The position numbers and the translations under genes were made by a program. Of a stretch of 64,000 bases of DNA, positions 19,135 through 26,747 are shown piece by piece. The stretch is taken from positions 428,702 through 492,701 of the forward strand of contig CAWGPR010000007.1 in NCBI GenBank assembly GCA_963824475.1, read 5' to 3'. The notes beneath the pieces were generated by a model that worked only from the letters and a program-made list of their open reading frames with translations, searched no databases and was not told the DNA's origin. Positions within the stretch are counted from its first letter, which is position 1. Each line of letters opens with the position of its first letter. Origin of the DNA: Roseiarcus sp963824475. GTDB lineage: Bacteria > Pseudomonadota > Alphaproteobacteria > Rhizobiales > Beijerinckiaceae.

Positions 19135-19278
19135 GTCCGGTCGGCACAGCCCACCGCGACGGTCGGCGCGACATTCGCGCCGGTTCGCCCTGCCATCGAT
19201 GAGTCATGCGCTTCGAGGCCGGCGCAGAGGAGGGCCTCGTCGTCGCGTCTTGAGACATGCCTTAGGGGCTGGCGATCT

Positions 19279-20103
19279 ATGCTGATCCGTTACGGCTACG
19301 AAATCACGGTCACTTGCACGCAGCCGACCCCGATGGTGTGCCTTTTGTCCGTGAGCGAAGATCGGAAGGCCGACATCCGCGTCGCCGAAAAGGTGTTCAC
19401 GACGCCAATCATCGCGACGACCACCTATGTCGACTCGTTTGGCAATCGTTGCCGCAGACTGGTTGCGCCCTGCGGCGATCTCACAATTTGGGGCGACGCC
19501 ACGATCGAAGACGATGGCAAGATTGACCCGGCGAACTTTGCCGCAAGCGAAGTCCCCGTCGCGGAGCTGCCCGATTCATGCCTGCTCTATCTGATGGGGA
19601 GCCGGTACTGCGAGACCGACAAGCTGAGCCAGACGGCTTGGGATCTATTCGGCAAAATCCCTCCCGGCTGGGGGCGCGTGCAGGCGGTTTGCGATTTTGT
19701 CCATGGGCATATCAAGTTTGACTATATGCAGGCGCGATCGACCCGAACGGCGTTCGAAGCCTTCGAGGAGCGGATCGGAGTGTGCCGCGATTTCGCCCAT
19801 CTCGCCGTGACGCTTTGCCGATGCCTCAACATCCCGGCTCGTTACGTCAACGGTCATCTCGGCGACATTGGCGTGCCCGTGGTTGATCCGATGGATTTCA
19901 GCGCCTGGATGGAGGTGTTCCTCGACGGGTCGTGGTGGACGTTCGATCCGCGCAACAATGTCCGACGGATAGGCAGGATCGTGGTCGCGCGAGGCCGGGA
20001 CGCGGCGGATATCCCGCTCATCAACTCGTTCGGACCCCATGTCCTGAAGTCCTTCAGGGTCTGGACCTACGAGGTCCTCGACCAGCCAGCGAGCACGGCT
20101 TAA
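19279..20103 (+). CDS. Transglutaminase-like family protein
   Basis: The protein is 274 residues. The N-terminal ~95 residues are a beta-rich domain as in bacterial transglutaminase-like proteins. The core has Cys169 in 'RIGVCRDFAHLAVTLCRCL' and Asp223 in 'WWTFDPRNN'. The position of the catalytic His, normally HAW, reads 'DFSAWMEVF' with Ser208. The Cys-His-Asp triad is therefore incomplete as written; some alphaproteobacterial members may share this substitution. The family includes cysteine proteases and amidases, but activity here is uncertain. It is a single-gene unit. Confidence 0.88.
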   Translation: MLIRYGYEITVTCTQPTPMVCLLSVSEDRKADIRVAEKVFTTPIIATTTYVDSFGNRCRRLVAPCGDLTIWGDATIEDDGKIDPANFAASEVPVAELPDSCLLYLMGSRYCETDKLSQTAWDLFGKIPPGWGRVQAVCDFVHGHIKFDYMQARSTRTAFEAFEERIGVCRDFAHLAVTLCRCLNIPARYVNGHLGDIGVPVVDPMDFSAWMEVFLDGSWWTFDPRNNVRRIGRIVVARGRDAADIPLINSFGPHVLKSFRVWTYEVLDQPASTA

Positions 20104-20321
20104 CCTCATCCAGTGTAATGCAAATTGGCGCCGGAACCCCGTCCTAAATCGCCGTTCTCGAGGCGGTGCGATTCAGGCCGAGGAACCGGGAGGTTATGGC
20201 GCTTTGGGTCGCGGCCGGTCGAGCCTTGCGCGGCCAGGAACTGCCGGTCGGCGCCGAAGGCCCCTGTCTGGAGGCCGCTCGGACGCGAGCTGTGGGATTT
20301 AACGAATTCGCCGACATTTTC
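20104..20321. other. Intergenic region, nothing recognised
   Basis: After the transglutaminase-like gene this stretch shows no convincing ORF or RNA. It leads into the promoter-led cassette at 20322. Confidence 0.4.
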
Positions 20322-20538
20322 TTGCGTGAAACAGAAACCCGGGCTATGATCCTCGGAGATGAGAGAAATTGATCACCGATCATCGCGCGACCGCGCCGAT
20401 GGCGGCCGGACGAGAACGAAAGGGTGCTTGAGACGTTTTGCACACAACTTGAGACGAGAGTTCGATTGTTTTAGTTTTTCCGGCCGTAACCCATTGAAAA
20501 GTCCCGATTTGGAAAAATAAACGCTAGCAAATGCAAGC
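20322..20538 (+). other. Promoter-led conserved cassette, copy 1
   Basis: A promoter TTGCGT-17-TATGAT (20322-20350) is followed by block A, TTGAGACGTTTTGCA (20428-20442) with a second GAGACG 22 bp downstream. Block B follows, starting GCCGTAACCCATTGAAAAG (20483) and ending in GCTAGCAAATGCAAGC (20538). The same order and spacing recurs at 50829-51065. No conserved frame joins the two copies, so a small RNA or a remnant transcription unit is more likely than a protein. Confidence 0.5.
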
Positions 20539-20628
20539 AAATGAAAGCTATTTTGCTATCGCTTATTAGCATTTAATTGCAACGAGCTCGCGCACTGGTT
20601 GTATCTGCGGTGTCGTGGGGATCGCCTC

Positions 20629-20815
20629 TCAAGCAATCGTCACCACCAGCCGTCCCCGGATCTCGCCGTTGGGGATCCGGGCCTCGGCCTCGAACACTTC
20701 GGCGAGGGGGATGGTCCGGGTCATGGTCGCGAGCTTGTCGCGGTCGAGATCGAGCGCCAGGCGCCGCCAGGCTTCGGGCCGGCGCTCCTTCTGGCAATGC
20801 ACGCTGTCGACCGCC
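20629..20815 (-). pseudogene. C-terminal remnant of an AcuI/YhdH-type zinc-independent MDR oxidoreductase
   Basis: On the minus strand, about 62 codons ending at the TGA at 20629-20631 read as the end of a medium-chain quinone/acrylyl-CoA reductase. They open with 'VDSVHCQKERRPEAWRRLA', followed by 'LDLDRDKLATMTRTIPLAE', and end with 'GEIRGRLVVTIA'. There is no start codon, cofactor-binding fold or N-terminal domain upstream; the match ends near 20815. It is a deletion remnant of a gene likely lost by recombination. Confidence 0.6.
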
Positions 20816-20856
20816 GCTGCTTCTCGTCTCGCTTTTCTGGCGGCGCTCAGGGCCGC

Positions 20857-21117
20857 TCATCCGCGGCGCTCGTTCCAGTGGCCGCGCTCGCGTCGCGCGA
20901 AGATGTCTTTGATCTCCCCGATGATTCTGGCGCCGTCGAGAGAACCGTAGACCCGGGGGGAGTTGACGAGGGAGCTTTGAGCCGTCTTGAGGACCGCCTG
21001 CACGTCGTCGACGGTGAGGACATTCTTTTGAACCAGAATGTCGAGCGTCGCCATGGCAATAGCTCCGCCGACCATGGCCGTTCCGAGCGGGCGACTGGTG
21101 AAGGACGCATTCGACAT
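20857..21117 (-). CDS. Hypothetical protein, 86 aa
   Basis: The ATG at 21117 has an AGGAG ribosome binding site 9 bases upstream. The protein ('MSNASFTSRPLGTAMVGGAI...') has a short hydrophobic stretch (12-27) then a predicted helical tail rich in charged residues ('GEIKDIFARRERGHWNERR'). 'DILVQKNVLTVDDVQAVLK' is reminiscent of short conserved alphaproteobacterial proteins of unknown role. I do not recognise a family. Confidence 0.55.
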   Translation of the reverse strand: MSNASFTSRPLGTAMVGGAIAMATLDILVQKNVLTVDDVQAVLKTAQSSLVNSPRVYGSLDGARIIGEIKDIFARRERGHWNERRG

Positions 21118-21285
21118 CACTGAACTCCTAAAAACGATCGGCGGAGGCCCTTTAATGAGACGGTCTTTCTGCTGGAAACGGCGAGTGCGGAGACAAGAAA
21201 GATCGCGCCCGCGCGAAACGCTTCGTCGCCCGCGCGGGCGCGCGCCCCCGTCCAGCTCGCTGAAATCAAGCCGCGAGTTACGGCT

Positions 21286-21802
21286 TCAGGCGGCCATGGA
21301 CTCGATGGCCACGTAACGCTGTCCGTCCCAGACCCTCGAATTCGGCGGCTTGTAGGCCATGCGGCAATGTCCGGCGCAATAGGAGCGGCCCTTTGCCGTC
21401 TGAACGCCGCAATAGACGAAATCCTCGCTGGTTGGATCCCCGACCGGCCATCGGCAGGCGCCTTCGCTGATCTCCTCGAACCCCACCTTCAGCATCTCTC
21501 CGACCTGGGCTTCGGCGAACGCCCATGCCGGTTTCCGCTCGCGAGGGATGGTGGGGACGGCGGCGCGCTTCCATAACGACTCTGTGCGAGCGATCGCTGG
21601 TCGACGCGGCCGCTCTGTGATCGACCGCGGCGGTCGGAGCGCCGAGCAATGGACATGGCCGGTAAGCTTGATGCCGATCCGGTTCGCCTTGCCGATCACG
21701 GCGTTGCGCGATGGCGCGCCGAGCGCCGCAGCAATGGCGCTCGCGCTTTTTCCTTCAAGCGCCATCTGTCTCAGAGTTCTCGATCGCCGCATCGGTCCAC
21801 AT
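21286..21802 (-). pseudogene. GcrA-family cell-cycle regulator, frameshifted after the first residues
   Basis: The ATG at 21802 has a GGAGGG ribosome binding site and begins 'MWTDAAIE', the GcrA N-terminus (usually W-T-[DE]-x). That frame stops after 15 codons. From about 21777 the neighbouring frame continues 'LRQMALEGKSASAIAAALG', 'SRNAVIGKANRIGI' (the GcrA HTH) and the C-terminal 'GACRWPVGDPTSEDFVYCG' and 'SYCAGHCRMAYKPP' with four conserved Cys/His. Removing one base from GAGAAC at ~21775 restores a ~171-residue protein. GcrA acts with sigma-70 at methylated GANTC promoters. Whether this is a sequencing error or a decayed paralogue cannot be decided here. Confidence 0.75.
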
Positions 21803-22268
21803 GTCCCACGCCCTCCGTTACTTCTGTGGTAATTCAGGTTGCTGGAAAACCTCGCTTCCGCTGGGGCGTCGGGCCGGTGTGACGCTGACTTTCACTCGCT
21901 CCATCATCGTCATCGGAACGTCCTGCAGGTTGTATAACATGGTTAATACAACTCTTCGTTGCGTGTGGCAATAGCGAATTTGTTAGGATTTGTCACGGAG
22001 GGGTCACCGACCGAATTGGAAGCCGCCGGTCGCCCTCGAATTGGGCGTCGCCCTTTCAGTACGGGGAAGGGACCTGGAGCGGCGCTTGCTCAGGAGAAGC
22101 GGGCGCTTCTGACCGCCGTCATTCTTTGAGATTGTGGCGATTGGCGGCTACGCGCTGAGTCCGAAGGCTCCAGCATAGGGCGATCCGGCGCCTTTGGAGC
22201 CGAGCGCCCGCCGCGCTCACGTGGATTGTCGCGAAGAGCCGCGGGCCGGAGAGGGCCGAAAGCAAACC
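21803..22268. other. Intergenic region, 466 bp, with one palindrome
   Basis: No supported gene. The interval holds a near-perfect palindrome at 21929-21952 (listed separately) and GC-rich sequence of unknown nature toward 22268. Confidence 0.4.
21929..21952. promoter_or_regulatory. 24-bp operator-like palindrome
   Basis: GTTGTAT at 21929-21935 and ATACAAC at 21946-21952, with AAC/GTT extending the symmetry inward around a central ATG. It lies about 127 bp upstream of the GcrA-like start, on AT-richer DNA; a dimeric repressor site is a reasonable guess. Confidence 0.4.
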
Positions 22269-22592
22269 TTAGCTTAAGATCCGTTGATGGCCGCGCTTCG
22301 GTGCGGGCTCAAACCCACACCGCAGCAAGGGTTTCAGCGCTCGAGCTTGGGCCGCGAGGTCGAACGGGCGAAACGCGCTTATGTTTCGATGTTTCTCGGC
22401 CACTGGCAGCCACGGCTTCGGTTCGAGCTCGTGAGACTCGTATCCCGGCGGATGCTGTGCGGCAGTGTAGTCTACAATGAACTCTTTAAGTTTGTCCCGA
22501 TATTCGATGAGCGCTTTGTTGCGAGGGTCGGTGGGTCCGCCCGGAAATTCCAAGTCGTGATCGGAGCCATCCTTCGGAATGAGTGGGGTGTA
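22269..22592 (-). pseudogene. 3' part of an unidentified gene split by an insertion sequence
   Basis: About 107 codons on the minus strand read 'YTPLIPKDGSDHDLEF', 'IEYRDKLKEFIVDYTAAQ' and end 'PAPKRGHQRILS'. Joined directly to 24016-24236 across the IS, the frame is preserved ('...RKYNDG' + 'YTPLIPKDG...'). The family is not recognised. The last ~30 residues ('RPFDLAAQARALKPLL') may be a read-through of a repeated sequence rather than native protein. Confidence 0.5.
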
Positions 22593-24015
22593 AGAGCTTC
22601 TTGCATAATCCCTTGAGCGAGGTGAATTTTCCTGCGCCGGGCGGGTGCACCTAGCTGGGTCAGGCAGGGGCGGTCCTGTAGTCGACGACACGGATGATCT
22701 GATCGACGGCGAGGGCGACGATGCCGAACATGAGATGGCATTTGACCTTGAGTGCGCCGCGGACGCGGAGAAATCTGGCGCCGAACTCGTCTTTCAGACG
22801 GGCGTTGACGCGTTCGGCCATGGTGCGGAAATCGTAGATCAGGTCGTCGAAGTCGGGCCTGTGGATGAGCTTCAGGCGCTCGACTTCGCGGCCCCATTCG
22901 GCCTTGGCTTGGTGGTCGGCGCGAAAGTTGCGGTCGACGATAGGAGCGTGGCCCAGCGTCCGGCTCTGGTCGTGGATCGCGGCGGCGTCGTAGGCGGCGT
23001 CCATGAGATCGTAGAGATAGGCGACGCGGGCGCTCGTCATGGTCATCAAGGGAATGGCGGCCTGGCTGTCGTGGACGGAGGCCGAGGTCAGCACGCAGGA
23101 GACTGGGATTTGGCCGCAGGCCACGTCGATGTGGAGTTTGTACCCGGTCCAGGTCTCTTTGTAGCCCTTGCTGTTTTTCTTGCAGCCGACGTCGCAGGCG
23201 GTGGGCAGGTCGGCGAGCATCTGGCTGAGGTTCTGCGTGACCTGCCGCTTGAGACGCGTCGGCTCCGGCCTCGGACGCTGTTCGCCCTTGCGTGGACGTC
23301 CGCGCTTGCGCGGCGGCGCGGGATTATCGGGCGCCGGGGGATCGTCTTTGCCGTCGTTGGCCGTGTTCTGGACCGGCTTCTCGCGCGCTTCGATCTCGGT
23401 GGCGTCGCGCGCGATCGCCCCGATGATGCGTCCCCCGAGCGCACGCTCGATCAGCGCGGCGTGGATCTTGTCTGGCAGCGCGCCGCGCGCGAATTCGGCG
23501 AACGCCCGGGAAAACGTGGCTTCGGAAGGCACTTGCGAGCGTCGCTCCCAGCCGAGGATGCGACGCAGGGACTTGTCGACGTCGAGGCGCTCGATCAGGG
23601 CGCTGGTGGTGGGAACGCCCAGGACCGCCTTGGCCACGAAAGCTCGGGCGAGGGCGCGGCGGTCCTCGGGCGGCCGGCCCGGCCCCCTGGGCGGCTCAGG
23701 AACGAACGCTTCGAGGCCGATCACGTCGAGCGTGGTGACGAGACGGCCCAACGCTTCGGTGATCGGATCGTTGTCCTCGCGCATCCAAGGGAACAAAAAG
23801 CCCTGGATGTAGCTCCAGCGAGCCTTCATCGCGTCGAGAGGGTCGTCTGTCATGTCTACAGCCACGGCTGAAGCGAATCGGTTTCTACGATAACAGCGCC
23901 ACACCTGAACAACAATCTAAATATATTTCACTATCCTACTTGACAACGATAACAACCGCTCTAAATACTATAGCCTTACCCGACTGAATTCGTCAATCTA
24001 TTTGCAAGAGGCTCT
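22593..24015 (-). mobile_element. Insertion sequence with DDE transposase, apparently complete
   Basis: The element is about 1.42 kb. Imperfect terminal inverted repeats: AGAGCTTCTTGCATAAT at the left end (22593) and AGAGCCTCTTGCAAATAG read inward from the right end (24015). It holds one transposase on the minus strand. No clear target duplication is visible; direct joining of the flanks restores a reading frame. The DUF772-like N-terminus plus DDE_Tnp_1 catalytic domain places it in the IS4/IS5/IS1182 group; the exact family needs a database. Confidence 0.75.
22660..23853 (-). CDS. IS transposase (DUF772 N-terminal + DDE_Tnp_1 type)
   Basis: The protein is 397 residues from the ATG at 23853; an in-frame start at 23904 is possible. 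The N-terminal domain (about 50-140) reads 'ARAFVAKAVLGVPTTSALIE' and 'VPSEATFSRAFAEFARG', typical of the InsH/DUF772 region. The catalytic domain starts at 'IARDATEIEAREK' (first Asp), has a low-complexity linker 'RKRGRPRKGEQRPRPEP', then 'GYKLHIDVACGQIPVSCVL', 'YLYDLMDAAYDAAAI', and ends in the Y/R/E-type block 'DFRTMAERVNARLKDEFG'. It looks intact. A partial inverted copy follows at 24237. Confidence 0.85.
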   Translation of the reverse strand: MTDDPLDAMKARWSYIQGFLFPWMREDNDPITEALGRLVTTLDVIGLEAFVPEPPRGPGRPPEDRRALARAFVAKAVLGVPTTSALIERLDVDKSLRRILGWERRSQVPSEATFSRAFAEFARGALPDKIHAALIERALGGRIIGAIARDATEIEAREKPVQNTANDGKDDPPAPDNPAPPRKRGRPRKGEQRPRPEPTRLKRQVTQNLSQMLADLPTACDVGCKKNSKGYKETWTGYKLHIDVACGQIPVSCVLTSASVHDSQAAIPLMTMTSARVAYLYDLMDAAYDAAAIHDQSRTLGHAPIVDRNFRADHQAKAEWGREVERLKLIHRPDFDDLIYDFRTMAERVNARLKDEFGARFLRVRGALKVKCHLMFGIVALAVDQIIRVVDYRTAPA

Positions 24016-24236
24016 TCCGTCATTATATTTTCTGGGCTGAAGGTCGCCGAACAGACTGAGGTCGATCTCGAAGAGGTGCCCTTCCTTCTGGAGCGTCTCG
24101 AAACGCTCCTGCCAGACCGAAGGTTCAGGCAACGGTCTACGCGATCCGACAGGGTATCCGCCGAGCAAAGTCTTCAACTCATGAAGCCGCTGTTCGGTGA
24201 CCCTCCTGAGAATCCAAAGGAGATTGTAGCCAGTCC
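24016..24236 (-). pseudogene. Middle part of the IS-split unidentified gene
   Basis: Minus-strand frame reads 'GYNLLWILRRVTEQRLHEL', 'LLGGYPVGSRRPLPEP' and 'GHLFEIDLSLFGDLQPRKYNDG'. The frame continues across the IS into 22592. Its 5' end is cut by the partial transposase copy at 24237, so the start of this gene is missing. No homologue recognised; composition is native-looking rather than IS-like. Confidence 0.5.
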
Positions 24237-24867
24237 CCAGATGCTCGCCGACCTGCCCACCGCCTGCGACGTCGGCTGCAAGAAAAACAGCAAGGGCTAC
24301 AAAGAGACCTGGACCGGGTACAAACTCCACATCGACGTGGCCTGCGGCCAAATCCCAGTCTCCTGCGTGCTGACCTCGGCCTCCGTCCACGACAGCCAGG
24401 CCGCCATTCCCTTGATGACCATGACGAGCGCCCGCGTCGCCTATCTCTACGATCTCATGGACGCCGCCTACGACGCCGCCGCGATCCACGACCAGAGCCG
24501 GACGCTGGGCCACGCTCCTATCGTCGACCGCAACTTTCGCGCCGACCACCAAGCCAAGGCCGAATGGGGCCGCGAAGTCGAGCGCCTGAAGCTCATCCAC
24601 AGGCCCGACTTCGACGACCTGATCTACGATTTCCGCACCATGGCCGAACGCGTCAACGCCCGTCTGAAAGACGAGTTCGGCGCCAGATTTCTCCGCGTCC
24701 GCGGCGCACTCAAGGTCAAATGCCATCTCATGTTCGGCATCGTCGCCCTCGCCGTCGATCAGATCATCCGTGTCGTCGACTACAGGACCGCCCCTGCCTG
24801 ACCCAGCTAGGTGCACCCGCCCGGCGCAGGAAAATTCACCTCGCTCAAGGGATTATGCAAGAAGCTC
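24237..24867 (+). mobile_element. Partial, inverted second copy of the same IS (transposase 3' half and terminal repeat)
   Basis: These 631 bp are the reverse complement of 22594-23224, with no difference that I can see. They carry the last ~187 codons of the transposase (from 'QMLADLPTACDVG', stop 24799-24801) and the outer end GAGCTTCTTGC. The 5' half of the element and its other terminal repeat are absent. The ORF starting at 24076 is a chance fusion of flanking DNA to this fragment. Confidence 0.85.
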
Positions 24868-25055
24868 ATATATGTTGATTTACAGATTTCTGGCCGGATT
24901 GCAGGTTTTGGCAGCGCGGTAGTCATTCCCCGGTCCCTCTCGTTCGAGGCCCTCCGCCTCTCGGATCGCGCTTGTTGCGGACGCGGGGAACTGGACAAAA
25001 CGGGGCGCCGCTGCCATCGTCCGCGCCAAGAAATGCCCGTTAGGAGATCGCCCCG

Positions 25056-26408
25056 ATGAACACCGCCGCCGCTGTCAAGCCCGCCCCGCGCGCGGACGTT
25101 CCCAACGATTTGAGCGCGTTCTGGCTGCCGTTCACGCCCAATCGCGCCTTCAAGAAGAAGCCGAGGCTCGTCTCGCGCTCAAAAGACATGCATTATTTCA
25201 CCCCCGAGGGGCGCGCGATCCTCGACGGCACGGCGGGATTGTGGTGCTGCAACGCCGGACACAACCGCGCCCCGATCGTGGCCGCGATCCAGCGCCAGGC
25301 GGCGGAGCTCGACTTCTCTCCGACCTTTCAGTTCGCCCATCCGGCGGCGTTTCAGCTCGCCTCGCGCCTGGCCGAACTCGCGCCCGGCGACCTCGATCAT
25401 GCGTTCTTCTGCAATTCAGGCTCCGAGGCCTGCGACACGGCGCTCAAGATCGCGCTCGCCTATCACAACGTGCGCGGGCAGGGCTCGCGCCAGCGCCTGA
25501 TCGGGCGCGAGCGCGCCTATCACGGCGTCGGCTTCGGCGGCATTTCGGTCGGCGGCATGGTCAACAATCGCAAGTTCTTCGGTTCGCTCCTGGCCGGCGT
25601 CGACCATCTTCCCGCGACCTATAATCGCGAGCATCAGGCCTTCACCAAGGGCGAGCCGGAATGGGGCGCCCATTTTGCCGACGCGCTCGAGGGGATCGTC
25701 GCGCTGCACGACGCGTCGACCATCGCCGCCGTGATCGTCGAGCCGATGGCGGGCTCGACCGGGGTCTTGCCCGCGCCGAAGGGCTATCTGAAGCGGCTGC
25801 GCGAGATCTGCGACAAATACGGCATTCTGCTCATCTTCGACGAGGTCATCACCGGGTTCGGTCGTCTCGGGGCGCCGTTCGCCGCCGAGCGCTATGGCGT
25901 TCAGCCCGACATGATCACCTTCGCCAAGGGCGTGACCTCGGGCACGGTGCCGATGGGCGGGGTGATGGTGCGCAAGCACGTCTACGACGCCTTCATGAAC
26001 GGGCCGGAGCAGGCGATCGAGCTCTTCCACGGCTATACCTATTCGGGCCATCCGCTCGCCTGCGCCGCGGCCTTGGCCACGATCGACCTCTATCGCGACG
26101 AGCGCCTGTTCGAGCGCGCCAAGGCGATCGAACCCAAGTGGTATGACGCCATCATGGGCCTTAAGAGCCTGCCCAACGTCGTCGACATCCGCTGCGTTGG
26201 TCTCACCGGCGCGATCGATCTTGCGCCTATTCCCGGCAGCCCTGGCGAGCGCGTCTATCGCGCGCTCGAGCACGCGTTCTTCAATGCGGGAATCATGATC
26301 CGGCCTGCCGGCGACACCATCGAGCTCACCCCGCCGCTCATCGTCAGCGAGAACGAGATCGGCGAGATCATGGACAAGGTCGGGGCTTCGATCAAAGCGG
26401 CGGCTTGA
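25056..26408 (+). CDS. Omega-amino acid (beta-alanine)--pyruvate aminotransferase family protein
   Basis: The protein is 450 residues, class III PLP-dependent aminotransferase. Landmarks: 'LDGTAGLWCCNAGHNR' (about 54-69), 'HAFFCNSGSEACDTALKIAL' (PLP-phosphate binding), 'LLIFDEVITGFGRLG' (Asp holding the PLP nitrogen) and the Schiff-base lysine in 'MITFAKGVTSGTVPMGG'. 'FWLPFTPNRAFKKKPRL' at the N-terminus is typical of the omega-amino acid:pyruvate transaminase subgroup, which moves amino groups from beta-alanine or similar amines to pyruvate. An AGGAGATCG ribosome binding site precedes the ATG. It is followed by an ABC-transporter remnant. Confidence 0.93.
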   Translation: MNTAAAVKPAPRADVPNDLSAFWLPFTPNRAFKKKPRLVSRSKDMHYFTPEGRAILDGTAGLWCCNAGHNRAPIVAAIQRQAAELDFSPTFQFAHPAAFQLASRLAELAPGDLDHAFFCNSGSEACDTALKIALAYHNVRGQGSRQRLIGRERAYHGVGFGGISVGGMVNNRKFFGSLLAGVDHLPATYNREHQAFTKGEPEWGAHFADALEGIVALHDASTIAAVIVEPMAGSTGVLPAPKGYLKRLREICDKYGILLIFDEVITGFGRLGAPFAAERYGVQPDMITFAKGVTSGTVPMGGVMVRKHVYDAFMNGPEQAIELFHGYTYSGHPLACAAALATIDLYRDERLFERAKAIEPKWYDAIMGLKSLPNVVDIRCVGLTGAIDLAPIPGSPGERVYRALEHAFFNAGIMIRPAGDTIELTPPLIVSENEIGEIMDKVGASIKAAA

Positions 26409-26436
26409 ATGTCGCTGCGCCGGTTCGAAGCCGTTC

Positions 26437-26721
26437 CACAACCCGCTCGCGATGCGGCCGAAGGTGATGCTGTTTGACGAGCCGACCTCGGCGCTCGATC
26501 CCGAGCTGGTCGGCAAAGTGCTGCGCGTCATGCGCCCGCTCGCCGAGGAAGGCCGCACGATGCTGGTCGTGACCCACGAGATGGGATTTGCGCGCGACGT
26601 CTCGACTCGCGTGATGTTCCTGCATCATGGGCTGGTTGAGGCGGAAGGACTGCCGCAGGAGCTTTTTTCCGGCTCGACCTCCGACCGCTTTCGCCAGTTC
26701 ATCTCGAAGGAGCGGGGATAG
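26437..26721 (+). pseudogene. C-terminal fragment of a polar amino-acid ABC transporter ATPase
   Basis: The frame enters at about 26437 without a start ('HNPLAM') and reads 'RPKVMLFDEPTSALDPELV' (Walker B and D-loop), 'GRTMLVVTHEMGFARDVST' (switch His), ending 'SDRFRQFISKERG', exactly like HisP/GlnQ-type ATPases. The N-terminal half, with Walker A and the ABC signature, is absent; what precedes is the aminotransferase stop and unrelated bases. An ORF from the internal ATG at 26452 cannot bind ATP normally. It is a deletion remnant. Confidence 0.8.
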
Positions 26722-26747
26722 GGCTCGATCGAAATAGGTTGTGGAGC

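Noticed and set aside
24076..24236. Start of the 241-aa plus-strand ORF leading into the partial transposase
   Set aside because: The N-terminal 54 residues come from antisense of the split gene fused by chance to the IS fragment.
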